Notes under the pieces: model-generated
What the model was told of the DNA's origin: nothing
The model's database searches: none
The model's input: the letters and a program-made list of their open reading frames with translations, nothing else
Translations under genes and position numbers: made by a program
Shown here: one piece after another, positions 54,637 through 63,909 of the stretch
Layout of the letters: each line of letters opens with the position of its first letter
Numbering within the stretch: the first letter of the stretch is position 1
Origin: Parasulfuritortus cantonensis
Lineage (GTDB): Bacteria; Pseudomonadota; Gammaproteobacteria; Burkholderiales; Thiobacillaceae
Direction: 5' to 3'
Assembly (NCBI RefSeq): GCF_004337445.1
Contig: NZ_SJZB01000051.1
Span: forward strand, 23,516 to 87,515
DNA length: 64,000 bases

Positions 54637-55779
54637 ATGCCCACCATCACCATCGACGACACCACGCTGCGCGACGGCGAACAGTCGGCCGGCGTTGCCT
54701 TCACCCTGGAGGAGAAGCTCGACATCGCCCGCCGCCTGGACGCGCTCGGCGTGCCGGAACTCGAGGTCGGCATCCCGGCCATGGGCGACGGCGAATGCGA
54801 CGGCATCCGCGCGGTCGCCGGGCTCGGCCTCAAGGCCAGGCTGATCGTCTGGAGCCGCATGCACGGCGGCGACCTGGAGGCGTGCCGGAACATGAAGGTG
54901 GACATGGTCGACCTGTCCATCCCGGTCTCCGACATCCATATCGGCAAGAAGCTCAAGCGCGACCGCGCCTGGATCCTCAAGACCATCGCCGAGGTGGTGC
55001 CGCGTGCCCTGGACATGGGCCTGGAGGTGATCGTCGGCGGCGAGGACGCCTCGCGCGCCGACCTCGACTTCCTGATGCGCGTGCTCGAGGCCGCCCAGGC
55101 GGCCGGCGCGCGCCGCTTCCGCTTCGCCGACACCCTGGGCGTGCTGGAGCCGTTCGGCGTCTACGAGACCCTGCGCAGCCTGCGTTCGATCTCCGACCTG
55201 GAGATCGAGATGCACGCCCACGACGACCTCGGCCTCGCCACGGCCAACACCCTGGCCGCCTGCCGGGCCGGTGCGACCCACGTCAACACGACCGTCAACG
55301 GCCTCGGCGAACGGGCCGGCAACGCCGCCCTGGAGGAGGTCGCCCTCGGCCTCAACAAGCTCTACGGCTACACCACCGGCGTCGACCTGACCGGCTTCCC
55401 GGCCCTCTCCCAGCGGGTCGCCGCCGCCTCCGGCCGGCCGGTGCCCTGGCAGAAGAGCGTGGTCGGCGAGGGCGTCTTCACCCACGAGGCCGGCATCCAC
55501 GTCGACGGCCTGCTCAAGGACCCGGACACCTACCAGGGCTTCGACCCGCGCGAGGTCGGCCGTGCCCACAAGCTGGTGGTCGGCAAGCATTCCGGTTCGC
55601 GCGGCGTCCTGGCGGCCTACGCCCGCATGGGCCTGACCCTGAGCCAGGCCGAGGCGCGCGACCTGCTGCCCGACATCCGCGCCTTCGCCGAGAAGGCGAA
55701 GCGCTCGCCGGCCGACCAGGAACTGCTGTTCCTGTACCAGCGCTACATCGGCCGCAACGCCCCGGGGGCCCTGCACTGA
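54637..55779 (+). CDS. nifV: Homocitrate synthase NifV
   Basis: The 380-residue enzyme condenses acetyl-CoA with 2-oxoglutarate to give homocitrate, the organic part of FeMo-cofactor. [17 protein letters not shown] at the start, the [17 protein letters not shown] metal ligands and [18 protein letters not shown] are typical. It heads the operon that runs to nifM. No clear ribosome site is seen close to the ATG. Confidence 0.97.
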   Translation: MPTITIDDTTLRDGEQSAGVAFTLEEKLDIARRLDALGVPELEVGIPAMGDGECDGIRAVAGLGLKARLIVWSRMHGGDLEACRNMKVDMVDLSIPVSDIHIGKKLKRDRAWILKTIAEVVPRALDMGLEVIVGGEDASRADLDFLMRVLEAAQAAGARRFRFADTLGVLEPFGVYETLRSLRSISDLEIEMHAHDDLGLATANTLAACRAGATHVNTTVNGLGERAGNAALEEVALGLNKLYGYTTGVDLTGFPALSQRVAAASGRPVPWQKSVVGEGVFTHEAGIHVDGLLKDPDTYQGFDPREVGRAHKLVVGKHSGSRGVLAAYARMGLTLSQAEARDLLPDIRAFAEKAKRSPADQELLFLYQRYIGRNAPGALH

Positions 55780-55940
55780 TGAACACCTTCCACATGCGCA
55801 CCTGGCTGCCCATGCTCATGGCGGGCGTCTTCGCGCTCGCCCACAGCGCCACCGTGCGGCCGCGCGTGCTGCTCGTCGAACGCCTGGCGGCGGCCGGGGC
55901 CGGCATGACCTACCGGCCGCGCCGGGGGCCGCTGAGATGA
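55779..55940 (+). CDS. 53-residue ORF between nifV and cysE
   Basis: The product starts with [20 protein letters not shown], a likely single membrane helix or signal, then a basic tail ([18 protein letters not shown]). Its start overlaps the nifV stop (TGATG) and its stop overlaps the cysE start (ATGA), a pattern seldom produced by chance. No family is recognised. It may be a coupling ORF or a small membrane protein. Confidence 0.5.
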   Translation: MNTFHMRTWLPMLMAGVFALAHSATVRPRVLLVERLAAAGAGMTYRPRRGPLR

Positions 55941-56695
55941 CCGAGACCGTGGCCACGGTGCCGGAAACCCGTCCGGGCCTGTTCACGCTCTTGCGCGAGG
56001 ACGTCGACTGCGTGTTCCAGCGCGACCCGGCGGCGCGTTCCCGTTTCGAGGTGATCACCACCTATCCGGGCGTCCACGCGATCCTGATCCAGCGCCTGGC
56101 CCACCGCCTCTGGCATGCCGGCCTGCGTTATCCGGCCCGCCTGCTGTCCTGGCTGGCGCGCCTGTTCACCAACATCGACATCCACCCGGGCGCCACGCTG
56201 GGCCGGCGCTTCTTCATCGACCACGGCGCCGGCGTGGTGATCGGCGAGACCGCCGAGATCGGCAACGACGTCACCCTGTACCACGGCGTCACCCTGGGCG
56301 GCACCACCTGGAACAAGGGCAAGCGCCACCCGACCCTGGGCGACGGCGTCGTGATCGGTGCCGGGGCCAAGATACTGGGCGCCATCACCCTGGGCGACCG
56401 GGTGCGCGTGGGCGCCAACTCCGTGGTGGTCAAGGACGTGCCGGCGGACCGCACCGTGGTCGGCATCCCGGGCAAGGTGGTCAACCGCCTGGCCCCGGTC
56501 GACGGCCACGGCATCAACCTCGACCACCACCTGATCCCCGACCCGGTGGGCAAGGCGATCGCCTGCCTGATGGAGCGTATCGAGGTGCTCGAGGGCCGTT
56601 TGCGCGAGCACGGCGAGCCGGTCCAGGGCGAATGTTCGGTGTGCGACGCCGACGACCTGTGCGGCGCCACCTACAAGAAGATGAAAAAGGGATGA
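55937..56695 (+). CDS. cysE: Serine O-acetyltransferase (nif-linked CysE)
   Basis: The 252-residue protein has an N-terminal helical part and left-handed beta-helix hexapeptide repeats ([36 protein letters not shown]). It makes O-acetylserine for cysteine synthesis, which feeds NifS. A nif-specific cysE1 after nifV is also known in Azotobacter. The C-terminus has a cysteine-containing extension ([11 protein letters not shown]). Confidence 0.92.
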   Translation: MTETVATVPETRPGLFTLLREDVDCVFQRDPAARSRFEVITTYPGVHAILIQRLAHRLWHAGLRYPARLLSWLARLFTNIDIHPGATLGRRFFIDHGAGVVIGETAEIGNDVTLYHGVTLGGTTWNKGKRHPTLGDGVVIGAGAKILGAITLGDRVRVGANSVVVKDVPADRTVVGIPGKVVNRLAPVDGHGINLDHHLIPDPVGKAIACLMERIEVLEGRLREHGEPVQGECSVCDADDLCGATYKKMKKG

Positions 56696-56696
56696 A

Positions 56697-57212
56697 ATGG
56701 ATCTGATGGATTTCGACAAGGCGGGCCTCTACTTCGACGAGCCGGTGGCGGCCGGAGTGCAGGACCTGATCGCCGAGGCGGGCGGGGTGTACGGCCAGGC
56801 GGCCGCGGAGGCGCTCCTGCACAAGGCCTACTTCCTGGCCCCCGAGTCGCTCGTGGTCCTGGTCGCCCTGTACCGCTACTACTTCTACCAGCACCGCCTC
56901 GAGGACGCCCTGCTGGTCGGCGAGCGCGCCCTCGGCATCGTCGGCCGCCGGCTCGGCTTCCCGGACGAGTGGTCGCGCCTGCACCCCGATTTCCTCGGCC
57001 AGGCGGTACTCCGCTCCATGGGCCTGCTGCGTTTCTACATGTCGGTCCTCAAGGCGACCGGCTACATCAACCTGCGCCTCGGCCGCATGGCCCAAGGCCA
57101 GGCCCTGATCGAGAAGCTGGTCGAACTGGACAGCCACGACCGCTTCGGCGGTCGGGCCATGCTCGAGATGATCGTGGCGGCCGTGGCCGACCGCATCGAG
57201 GAAGCCGCCTGA
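56697..57212 (+). CDS. Helical-repeat nif-linked protein, paralogue of the gene at 37960
   Basis: The 171-residue all-helical product has two TPR-like pairs and starts with MDLMDFDKAGLYFDEPVAAG. It shares layout and key positions with the 152-residue protein near the SagB gene. It lies one base after the cysE stop, in the nifV operon. A small unknown protein at this place is common in nif clusters of proteobacteria. Function is not known. Confidence 0.8.
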   Translation: MDLMDFDKAGLYFDEPVAAGVQDLIAEAGGVYGQAAAEALLHKAYFLAPESLVVLVALYRYYFYQHRLEDALLVGERALGIVGRRLGFPDEWSRLHPDFLGQAVLRSMGLLRFYMSVLKATGYINLRLGRMAQGQALIEKLVELDSHDRFGGRAMLEMIVAAVADRIEEAA

Positions 57213-57234
57213 ATTTTTTTACTGGAGAACCCAA

Positions 57235-57660
57235 ATGGATGACCTGACCCTGGACGAAGCGATGGAAGACCTGGAATCGGCCGAGGACTTCCTCAACTAC
57301 TTCGGCATCGCCTTCGACCAGAAGGTGGTGCACGTGAACCGCCTGCACATCCTGCAGCGCTTCCACAACTACATCGGCAAGGCCGGCGCGCTGCCCGACG
57401 ACGAGGGCGCCCGCCGCGCCGCCTATGCCGCCCTGCTGGCCCGCGCCTACGAGGATTTCGTGCAGTCCGACGCCCTCACGGAAAAGGTCTTCAAGGTGTT
57501 CCACATGCACGAGCCGCAGACCGCCTTCGTGCCGCTCACCTCGATCGGCGTCGTGAAGCGCGAGCCGGCACCCGCGGAGGCGCACGAGCACGGCGCCGGC
57601 GGCTGCGGCTGCGGCGGCCAGGGCATGTGCCACAGCGTCGAGGGCGCCCTGAGGAGCTGA
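57235..57660 (+). CDS. nifW: Nitrogenase-stabilising protein NifW
   Basis: The 141-residue protein has the NifW core (DLESAEDFLNYFGIAFDQKV and VNRLHILQRFHNYIG). NifW helps protect or mature the MoFe protein. An unusual tail has HEHGAGGCGCGGQGMCH, a Cys/His-rich end that could bind metal and is not part of the core family. A TGGAGA site precedes the ATG. The stop is one base before nifZ. Confidence 0.95.
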   Translation: MDDLTLDEAMEDLESAEDFLNYFGIAFDQKVVHVNRLHILQRFHNYIGKAGALPDDEGARRAAYAALLARAYEDFVQSDALTEKVFKVFHMHEPQTAFVPLTSIGVVKREPAPAEAHEHGAGGCGCGGQGMCHSVEGALRS

Positions 57661-57661
57661 C

Positions 57662-58123
57662 ATGCTGCCCCGCTACGAATATGGCGACGCCGTCCGGGTG
57701 GTCCGCAACGTGCGCAACGACGGCACCTACCCGGGCATGGCCATGGGCAACCTGCTGGTCCGGCGGGGCTCGGTCGGCTACGTCATGAACGTCGGCACCT
57801 TCCTGCAGGACCAGTTGATCTACACGGTCCATTTCCTCGACCAGGACCGCGTCATCGGTTGCCGCGAGGAGGAACTGATCGGTGCCGACGAGCCGTGGAC
57901 GCCGAGCCGTTTCGAGACCCGCGAGAAGGTGCGCGCCGCGCTCACCCTGGCGGTGGACGGCGAAGTCCTGGTGCCGGCCGGCACCGAGGGCGAGGTCATG
58001 CGGGTGGTGCGCGACACCGACGTCGGGGTCCAGTACCACGTCCATTTCCCCGGCCACGTCCTGCAGGTGCCCGAGCGGGTCCTGGCGCCCCTGGTGGAAT
58101 GCGATGAGCAAGAAGGAGACTGA
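57662..58123 (+). CDS. nifZ: NifZ, P-cluster maturation protein
   Basis: The 153-residue protein has the NifZ start YEYGDAVRVVRNVRNDGTYPG and a second beta-rich half (VPAGTEGEVMRVVRDTDVGVQYHVHF). It aids formation of the second P-cluster in NifDK. A shorter paralogue lies at 36211. Confidence 0.95.
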   Translation: MLPRYEYGDAVRVVRNVRNDGTYPGMAMGNLLVRRGSVGYVMNVGTFLQDQLIYTVHFLDQDRVIGCREEELIGADEPWTPSRFETREKVRAALTLAVDGEVLVPAGTEGEVMRVVRDTDVGVQYHVHFPGHVLQVPERVLAPLVECDEQEGD

Positions 58124-58124
58124 C

Positions 58125-58946
58125 GTGAACGTCGCTTACCTGGTCCTCAAGACCGCCAACAGCCTGTACGGCAAGAGCACCAACGCCCTGTCCTCGGCAG
58201 AACTGGAAAAGGCCGAGCGCCTGGCCGCGCGCCAGTTCGACATGGAGGCCAGGATACTGGCCAGTCCGGAAGCCCGCGACGTCGCCGTGCCGGAGGCGAC
58301 CGTCGTGGCCGCCCTGGCCGAGATCCGCGCCCGCTACAGCGACGAGGAGGCCTTCCACGCCGACCTGGCCGGCAACGGCCTCACGGTCGGCCAGTACGCC
58401 GAGGCCCTGGTCCGCGAACTGCGCGTCGACGCCATCCTGGAAAAGGTGGCCAGCCGCTCCGCCCGGGTCAGCGAGGTCGACGTCGACCTCTACTACCAGT
58501 TCCACCTGGAGGAGTTCAGCCGGCCCGAAGTGCGCCGCGCCCGCCACATCCTGGTCACCATCAACGAGGCCATCCCGGAGAACGGCCGGGAGGCCGCGCG
58601 CCAGCGCATCGACGAGATCGCCGCCCGCCTGGCGCGCGACCCAAAGCGCTTCGAGGAGCAGGCGCTGAAGCACTCCGAGTGTCCGACCGCGATGCAGGGC
58701 GGCCTGCTCGGCGACGTGGTCGCCGGCAAGCTGTTCCCGGAACTGGAAGCGGTCCTGTTCGCCCTCGCGGAGGGCGAGTTGAGCCCGGTGGTGGAGTCCG
58801 AGCTCGGCTTCCACATCCTGCGCTGCGACGAGATCAAGCCGGCCGGCGCGGTGCCGCTCGCCCAGGTGCGCGACAAGGTGCGCGAGATGCTGGCCACCCG
58901 GCGCCGGCGCATCTGCCAGAACGCCTGGCTCAAGGCCCTGGGCTGA
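58125..58946 (+). CDS. nifM: NifM, parvulin-type prolyl isomerase for NifH
   Basis: The 273-residue protein has an N-terminal helical region and a PpiC/parvulin domain (RRARHILVTINEAIPENGRE, GGLLGDVVAGKLFPELE, ESELGFHILRCDE). NifM helps fold the nitrogenase iron protein. I chose GTG because AAGGAG sits eight bases before it; an in-frame ATG at 58104, inside nifZ, is the alternative. It is the last nif gene here. Confidence 0.94.
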   Translation: MNVAYLVLKTANSLYGKSTNALSSAELEKAERLAARQFDMEARILASPEARDVAVPEATVVAALAEIRARYSDEEAFHADLAGNGLTVGQYAEALVRELRVDAILEKVASRSARVSEVDVDLYYQFHLEEFSRPEVRRARHILVTINEAIPENGREAARQRIDEIAARLARDPKRFEEQALKHSECPTAMQGGLLGDVVAGKLFPELEAVLFALAEGELSPVVESELGFHILRCDEIKPAGAVPLAQVRDKVREMLATRRRRICQNAWLKALG

Positions 58947-58953
58947 GGGACCG

Positions 58954-58981
58954 TTCGGGGCGCTTCCGGGAAGGCCCCGAA
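58954..58981. terminator. Hairpin after nifM
   Basis: TTCGGGGC pairs with GCCCCGAA around a loop that itself contains CTTCC/GGGAAG. It starts seven bases after the nifM stop. The T run is absent, so the ending of the nif operon is likely but not certain. Confidence 0.5.
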
Positions 58982-59019
58982 ATCGTGCAGAATCTGGCCT
59001 GGCTCAGGCAAGGACAGTC

Positions 59020-59577
59020 ATGCACACCACGGAAACGACGCTGCCCGGCGTCCGCCTCATCGAACCGACGGTGTTCGGCGACGAGCGCGGTTTCTTCCTC
59101 GAGACCTGGCATCAGGCCCGCTACGCCGAGCTCGGCCTGCCGGAATGCTTCGTCCAGGACAACCTGTCCTACTCGCGCCGGGGCGTCCTGCGCGGCCTGC
59201 ATTTTCAGCATCCGCACGATCAGGGCAAGCTGATCTACGTCCTCCAGGGCGAGGTGTTCGACGTCGCCGTCGACATCCGGGTCGGCTCGCCCAGTTTCGG
59301 GCGCACGGCGGTGGCCGTCCTGTCCGCCGACAACCGGCGCCAGTTCTACATCCCGCCCGGCTTCGCCCATGGCTACTGCGTGACCAGCGAGAGCGCGCTG
59401 GTGGCCTACAAGTGCTCCGAGTTCTACGCCCCCGGCACGGAGGCCAGCCTGCTCTGGAACGACCCCGACCTGGCCATCGACTGGCCGGAGCGGGCGCCGG
59501 AGTTGTCGGCCAAGGACCGGGCCGCCTTGCCGTTGCATGCCTTCCCGCGCGAGCGGCTGCCGGTCTATGTCGGCTGA
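59020..59577 (+). CDS. rfbC: dTDP-4-dehydrorhamnose 3,5-epimerase
   Basis: The 185-residue cupin enzyme shows FGDERGFFLETW, RRGVLRGLHFQHPHDQGKL (with the catalytic histidine) and PPGFAHGYCV. It acts in the last steps of dTDP-L-rhamnose synthesis. It is the first of four overlapping genes. Confidence 0.95.
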   Translation: MHTTETTLPGVRLIEPTVFGDERGFFLETWHQARYAELGLPECFVQDNLSYSRRGVLRGLHFQHPHDQGKLIYVLQGEVFDVAVDIRVGSPSFGRTAVAVLSADNRRQFYIPPGFAHGYCVTSESALVAYKCSEFYAPGTEASLLWNDPDLAIDWPERAPELSAKDRAALPLHAFPRERLPVYVG

Positions 59578-60487
59578 GGCACGCCGCATCCTGGTCCTCG
59601 GCGGTGCCGGCCAGCTCGCCTGGGAACTGCGCCGCAGCCTGGCCAGCCTGGGCCAGGTGATCGCCGCCGGGCGCCGGAGCGCGACCCACGCCGTCGACCT
59701 CGAGCACCCGGAGACCATCCTGCCCCTGGTCGAGGCGGTGCGTCCGGACTGGATCGTCAACGCGGCCGCCTATACGGCCGTCGACCGCGCCGAGCAGGAG
59801 CCCGAGCGCGCCCGGGCCGTGAACGGGGTGGCTCCGGGACTGCTCGCCGAGGCGGCCGGCCGGGTGGGCGCCCAACTGGTGCACTATTCGACCGATTACG
59901 TGTTCGACGGCCGCGCCGGCCGCCCCTACCTGGAGGACGATCCCGCCTATCCGCTCGGCGTCTACGGCGCCAGCAAGCTGGACGGCGAGGCGGCCGTCGC
60001 CCGGGCCGGCTGCGACTGGCTCATCCTGCGTACCGCCTGGCTGTACGGCGCCCGCGGCGGCAATTTCATGCGCACCCTGCGCCGGCTGGCGCGCGAGCGT
60101 GCCGAGCTGCGCGTGGTCGCCGACCAGGTCGGCGCCCCGACCTGGGCGCGCCACGTCGCCGAGGCCACGGCCCAGATGCTCGCCCGCCTGGGCGACGACC
60201 GCGCCGCCTGGCACCGCCACTGCGGCGTCTACCACCTGAGTGCGGCGGGGGAGACGACCTGGCACGGCTTCGCCGAGGCCATCGTCGCCCACCAGCGCCG
60301 GCACGAGGAACTGCCCTGCCGGGCCGTGACCGCCATCGCCACGGCCGACTACCCGACGCCGGCACGCCGGCCGGCCTGCTCGCTGCTCGACAACGGCAAG
60401 CTGGCGCGCGCCTTCGGCATCCGCCTGCCGGACTGGCGCGTCGGCCTTGCCCAGGTGCAGGAAGAACTGGACGCCGGGGAAGAATGA
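59567..60487 (+). CDS. rfbD: dTDP-4-dehydrorhamnose reductase
   Basis: The 306-residue short-chain dehydrogenase-type enzyme has the NAD(P)-binding [10 protein letters not shown] (RmlD usually has GxxGQLG), [22 protein letters not shown] and the Y-x-x-x-K pair in YGASKLDGE. It reduces the 4-keto sugar to dTDP-L-rhamnose. It overlaps rfbC by 11 bases. Confidence 0.94.
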   Translation: MSAEARRILVLGGAGQLAWELRRSLASLGQVIAAGRRSATHAVDLEHPETILPLVEAVRPDWIVNAAAYTAVDRAEQEPERARAVNGVAPGLLAEAAGRVGAQLVHYSTDYVFDGRAGRPYLEDDPAYPLGVYGASKLDGEAAVARAGCDWLILRTAWLYGARGGNFMRTLRRLARERAELRVVADQVGAPTWARHVAEATAQMLARLGDDRAAWHRHCGVYHLSAAGETTWHGFAEAIVAHQRRHEELPCRAVTAIATADYPTPARRPACSLLDNGKLARAFGIRLPDWRVGLAQVQEELDAGEE

Positions 60488-61560
60488 CGGCCAAGACCCT
60501 GCTCATCACGGGCGGCGCCGGCTTCATCGGCTCCGCCGTCATCCGCCACCTGATCGCCGACAGCGGCCACCGGGTGGTCAACGTCGACTGCCTGACCTAC
60601 GCCGGCAACCTGGAGTCGCTCGCCACGGTCGCGGCAGACCCGCGCTACACGTTCGAGCGCGTGGACATCCGGGACGGTGCCGAGGTTGCCCGCCTGTTCC
60701 GCCAGTACCGGCCGGACGGCGTCATGCACCTGGCGGCCGAGAGCCACGTCGACCGCTCCATCGACGGACCCGCCGAGTTCATCCAGACCAACGTCGTCGG
60801 CACCTACACGCTGCTCGAGGCCGCCCGCGAATACTGGTGCGGCCTCGCCGCGGAGGCGCGCGCCGGCTTCCGCTTCCACCACATCTCCACCGACGAGGTG
60901 TACGGCAGCCTGGGGCCGAGCGGCCTGTTCACCGAGGCCACCTGCTACCGGCCCAGTTCGCCCTACTCGGCGAGCAAGGCCGCCTCGGACCATCTGGTGC
61001 GGGCCTGGCACCACACCTACGGCCTGCCGACCGTGACCAGCAACTGCTCGAACAACTACGGCCCCTACCATTTCCCGGAAAAGCTCATCCCCCTGATCAT
61101 CCTCAACGCCCTGGAGGGCAAGCCGCTGCCGGTGTACGGCGACGGCCGCCAGGTGCGCGACTGGCTCTACGTCGAGGACCACGCCCGGGCCCTGGTCAGG
61201 GTGTTGCTGGCCGGGCGGCCGGGCGAGACCTACAACATCGGCGGCCGCAGCGAGCGCAGCAACATCGAGGTGGTGCACAGGCTATGCGAGCTGCTGGAAG
61301 AGCTGCGTCCGGACAAGCCGGCCGGCGTTGCGCACTACCGCGACCTGGTCCGCCACGTCGCCGACCGGCCCGGCCACGACCTCCGCTACGCCATCGATGC
61401 CGGCAAGATCGGCCGCGAGCTCGGCTGGGCGCCGCAGGAGACCTTCGAGACCGGCCTCAGGAAGACCGTGCGCTGGTACCTGGACAACGAGGCCTGGTGG
61501 CGCCGGGTGCGCGACGGCAGCTATCGCGGCGAACGCCTGGGCCTGGGGGGCACGCCATGA
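60484..61560 (+). CDS. rfbB: dTDP-glucose 4,6-dehydratase
   Basis: The 358-residue protein has [16 protein letters not shown], the active-site STDEVYG and the catalytic YSASK pair, and [15 protein letters not shown]. It makes dTDP-4-keto-6-deoxyglucose. It overlaps both neighbours (ATGA). Confidence 0.96.
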   Translation: MTAKTLLITGGAGFIGSAVIRHLIADSGHRVVNVDCLTYAGNLESLATVAADPRYTFERVDIRDGAEVARLFRQYRPDGVMHLAAESHVDRSIDGPAEFIQTNVVGTYTLLEAAREYWCGLAAEARAGFRFHHISTDEVYGSLGPSGLFTEATCYRPSSPYSASKAASDHLVRAWHHTYGLPTVTSNCSNNYGPYHFPEKLIPLIILNALEGKPLPVYGDGRQVRDWLYVEDHARALVRVLLAGRPGETYNIGGRSERSNIEVVHRLCELLEELRPDKPAGVAHYRDLVRHVADRPGHDLRYAIDAGKIGRELGWAPQETFETGLRKTVRWYLDNEAWWRRVRDGSYRGERLGLGGTP

Positions 61561-62426
61561 AGGGCATCATCCTGGCCGGGGGTACCGGCACCCGGCTGTA
61601 TCCGCTGACCACGCACGTGTCCAAGCAGCTGCTGCCGATCTACGACAAGCCGATGATCTACTACCCGCTCGCCGCCCTCATGCTGGCCGGCATCCGCGAG
61701 ATCCTGATCATCACCACGCCGCACGACGCCCCGCTGTTCCGGCGCCTGCTCGGCGACGGCCACCAGTGGGGCCTGCAATTCAGCTACGTCGAGCAGCCCA
61801 AGCCGGCGGGCATCGCCCAGGCCTTTCTGCTCGACCGCGGCTTCGTCGCCGAGCATCCCTGCGCCCTGGTCCTGGGCGACAACCTGTTCTTCGGCCACGA
61901 TTTCGCGAGCCGGCTGAAGGAGGCGGCGCAGCTGACCGTGGGTGCCCGGGTATTCGCCTACCGGGTGCGCGATCCGGAACGCTACGGCGTGGTCGAGTTC
62001 GATAGCGACAACCGTGCCATCAGCATCGAGGAGAAGCCGGCCCGGCCCAAGTCCAACCACGCCGTCACCGGGCTCTATTTCTACGACGGCCAGGTCGGCG
62101 AGATCGCCGCGAACCTGAAGCCCTCGGCCCGCGGCGAGCTGGAGATCACCGACGTCAACATGGAATACCTGCGCCGCGGCCAGCTCACCGTCACCGACCT
62201 CGGCCGCGGCACCGCCTGGCTGGACACCGGCACCCACGAAGCCTTGCTGGAGGCCTCCTCGTTCATCGAAACCATCGAGCGCCGCCAGGGCCTCAAGGTG
62301 TCCTGCCCGGAAGAGATCGCCTGGCGCAACGGCTGGATCGGCGACGACGACATCCGCCGCCTGGCCCAGCCGCTGGCCAAGAACCAGTACGGCCAGTACC
62401 TGCTCGAGCTGCTGACCATGCCCTGA
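61557..62426 (+). CDS. rfbA: Glucose-1-phosphate thymidylyltransferase
   Basis: The 289-residue enzyme has the nucleotidyltransferase start [28 protein letters not shown], and [12 protein letters not shown]. It makes dTDP-glucose, the first step of the path. The order rfbC-D-B-A differs from the common rfbB-D-A-C. The rhamnose may go to the surface glycan of nearby glycosyltransferases, though they are far away. Confidence 0.96.
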   Translation: MKGIILAGGTGTRLYPLTTHVSKQLLPIYDKPMIYYPLAALMLAGIREILIITTPHDAPLFRRLLGDGHQWGLQFSYVEQPKPAGIAQAFLLDRGFVAEHPCALVLGDNLFFGHDFASRLKEAAQLTVGARVFAYRVRDPERYGVVEFDSDNRAISIEEKPARPKSNHAVTGLYFYDGQVGEIAANLKPSARGELEITDVNMEYLRRGQLTVTDLGRGTAWLDTGTHEALLEASSFIETIERRQGLKVSCPEEIAWRNGWIGDDDIRRLAQPLAKNQYGQYLLELLTMP

Positions 62427-62439
62427 GCCCGGCCGGTGC

Positions 62440-62471
62440 TTGACATTGCATACCGATCGGTATGCAATGTC
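62440..62471 (+). promoter_or_regulatory. Promoter and 30-base perfect palindromic operator of the tetR gene
   Basis: TTGACA at 62440 overlaps the start of a perfect palindrome (62442-62471, with the centre CATACCGATCGGTATG). A -10 like TGCAAT follows 17 bases later. The palindrome covers the spacer, as expected for self-repression by the TetR regulator. Confidence 0.8.
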
Positions 62472-62475
62472 CGCC

Positions 62476-63077
62476 ATGGACTCGACCCGGCAACCCGACC
62501 TCACCCGCCAGCGCATCCTGGAAGCCGGCTTCCAGGAGATCCACCGGCACGGTTACCAGGCGGCCAGCGTCGCCAGCATCCTGGCCGACACGGGCCTGAC
62601 CAAGGGGCCCTGTACCACCACTTCCCGAGCAAGAAGGAACTCGGCCTGGCGGTGGTCGACGAGGTGGTCGGGCGCCGCCTGATCGAGCGCAACGTCGCCC
62701 CGCTGCGCCGCGCCGGCCGGCCGGCCCAGGCCCTGATCGAGCTGATCGGCAGCAAGCAGGGCACCAGCGAGGAATACATCCGCCTGGGCTGCCCGCTCAA
62801 CAACCTGATGCAGGAGATGAGCCCGGTGGACGAGGACTTCCGCGTCCGCCTGAACGCTATCCTGGGCCAGTGGCAGGACGCCTTCGAGGACGCCCTGCGG
62901 CGCGCCCAGAGCGCCGGCGAGGTGCGTGCCGAGGTGAACTGCCATGCCGCCGCGCTGTTCATCGTCTCGGCGTGGGAGGGCTGCATCGGCATCGCCAAGA
63001 ACATGCAGTCGAGCGAGAGCTACCGCGCCTGCATGTCCCAGTTGCAGGCCTACGTGGCCGGGCTGCTGAAGACCTGA
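62476..63077 (+). pseudogene. TetR-family regulator, broken by a one-base frameshift
   Basis: The first frame encodes the helix-turn-helix start (LTRQRILEAGFQEIHRHGYQ, then SILADTGLTKG), and the rest (YHHFPSKKELGLAVVDEVV to the C-terminus) is in the next frame. Restoring one G in the GGGG run at 62604-62607 gives LTKGALYHHFPSK, the normal TetR sequence. The rest is intact, so this is a recent mutation or a sequencing error. Its palindromic operator in front of the start also recurs before the next gene. Confidence 0.82.
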
Positions 63078-63091
63078 AAATTTTTTAACCC

Positions 63092-63115
63092 GATACATAC
63101 CGACCGGTACGTATC
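63092..63115. promoter_or_regulatory. Second TetR operator ahead of the AhpD-like gene
   Basis: GATAC-A-TACCG-AC-CGGTA-C-GTATC is a near-palindrome sharing the half-site TACCG/CGGTA with the 62442-62471 palindrome. It lies 22 bases before the AhpD-like ATG, so the TetR protein likely controls both. Confidence 0.75.
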
Positions 63116-63137
63116 AACCTTGAGGCAAGGAGGCATC

Positions 63138-63671
63138 ATGACCATCGTCCAGACCGTTTCCCCCGAGCAGGCCACCGGCAAGGTGGCGGAGATATACGCC
63201 CAGATCGAGCGCCGTTTCGGGCGTGTCTACGCGGGCTTCCAGCTCTACAGCGCCAGCCCCGAGCTGATGGCCCAGATCGCCGGCCAGAACGCCTACTACG
63301 CCCAGCACCCGAGCCTCGGCTTCCCGCTCCTGGCCCTGATCCGCATGCTGGTCTCGCAGCAGAACGACTGCGCCTACTGCATCGGCTTCAACGAGGCCAT
63401 GCTGATCGGCCAGGGCGTCCTCAGCGTCGAGCAGGTCGCCGCGGTGAAGGCCGACCCGGCCAGCGCGCCGCTGCCCGAGCGCGACAAGGCCATGCTGCTG
63501 TTCGTGCTCAAGGGCTGCCGGGACGCCAAGTCGATCGGGCCGGCCGACCTCGACGCCCTGCGCGGCCTGGGCTGGAGCGACGGCGACATCGTCGACGCCC
63601 TGTTCCACGGCGCCCGCAACACCGCCGTGGACATCATGTTCGACGCCTTCAAGGTCGCCAACGACTTCTGA
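63138..63671 (+). CDS. AhpD-like carboxymuconolactone decarboxylase-family protein
   Basis: The 177-residue protein has the CxxC motif CAYCIGFNEAML near residues 80-91, the family redox centre seen in alkylhydroperoxidase AhpD. A histidine in ALFHGARNTAVDIMFDAF lies near the C-terminus. It probably reduces a peroxide or acts as a similar thiol enzyme. AAGGAGG precedes the ATG, and the TetR operator is just upstream. Confidence 0.85.
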   Translation: MTIVQTVSPEQATGKVAEIYAQIERRFGRVYAGFQLYSASPELMAQIAGQNAYYAQHPSLGFPLLALIRMLVSQQNDCAYCIGFNEAMLIGQGVLSVEQVAAVKADPASAPLPERDKAMLLFVLKGCRDAKSIGPADLDALRGLGWSDGDIVDALFHGARNTAVDIMFDAFKVANDF

Positions 63672-63692
63672 GGCCCGGCGCCGCCGCCCCGG

Positions 63693-63722
63693 TTGACAGG
63701 CCGGCTCGGCGCTCGTGACAAT
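63693..63722 (+). promoter_or_regulatory. Sigma70 promoter of the leader/EamA unit
   Basis: TTGACA, an 18-base spacer and GACAAT form a good promoter. The predicted start falls at or beside the ATG at 63729, so a short leader ORF would be almost leaderless. Confidence 0.65.
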
Positions 63723-63728
63723 GCGGCC

Positions 63729-63830
63729 ATGAACGCCAGCCAATTCGCCCCCGTACGCGTCCGCCGCCTGCCCAAGCGCGGCTGGCTGCGCATGGCGCCG
63801 TCCGGGGCCGATGGAGGAGCGGGGCACTAG
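63729..63830 (+). CDS. Possible 33-residue leader ORF
   Basis: The product is MNASQFAPVRVRRLPKRGWL and continues with RMAPSGADGGAGH. It has no ribosome site and starts where transcription should begin. RVRRLPKRG resembles the N-terminus of pyridoxamine-phosphate-oxidase-like proteins, so it might be a remnant. A leader peptide before the hairpin is the other possibility. Confidence 0.35.
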   Translation: MNASQFAPVRVRRLPKRGWLRMAPSGADGGAGH

Positions 63831-63852
63831 TCGTATCCCGTTTCCTGAAGCA

Positions 63853-63890
63853 GGCCGCGGACCCACAAGGACCGCGGCCTTTTTGTTTTT
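63853..63890 (+). terminator. Rho-independent terminator/attenuator before the EamA gene
   Basis: GGCCGCGG and CCGCGGCC make a perfect 8-base stem with an 11-base loop, followed by TTTTTGTTTTT. It lies only 20 bases before the transporter gene, after a promoter and a small ORF, so it can act as an attenuator. Confidence 0.75.
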
Positions 63891-63909
63891 CCTTACCCAG
63901 GAGAACCCC

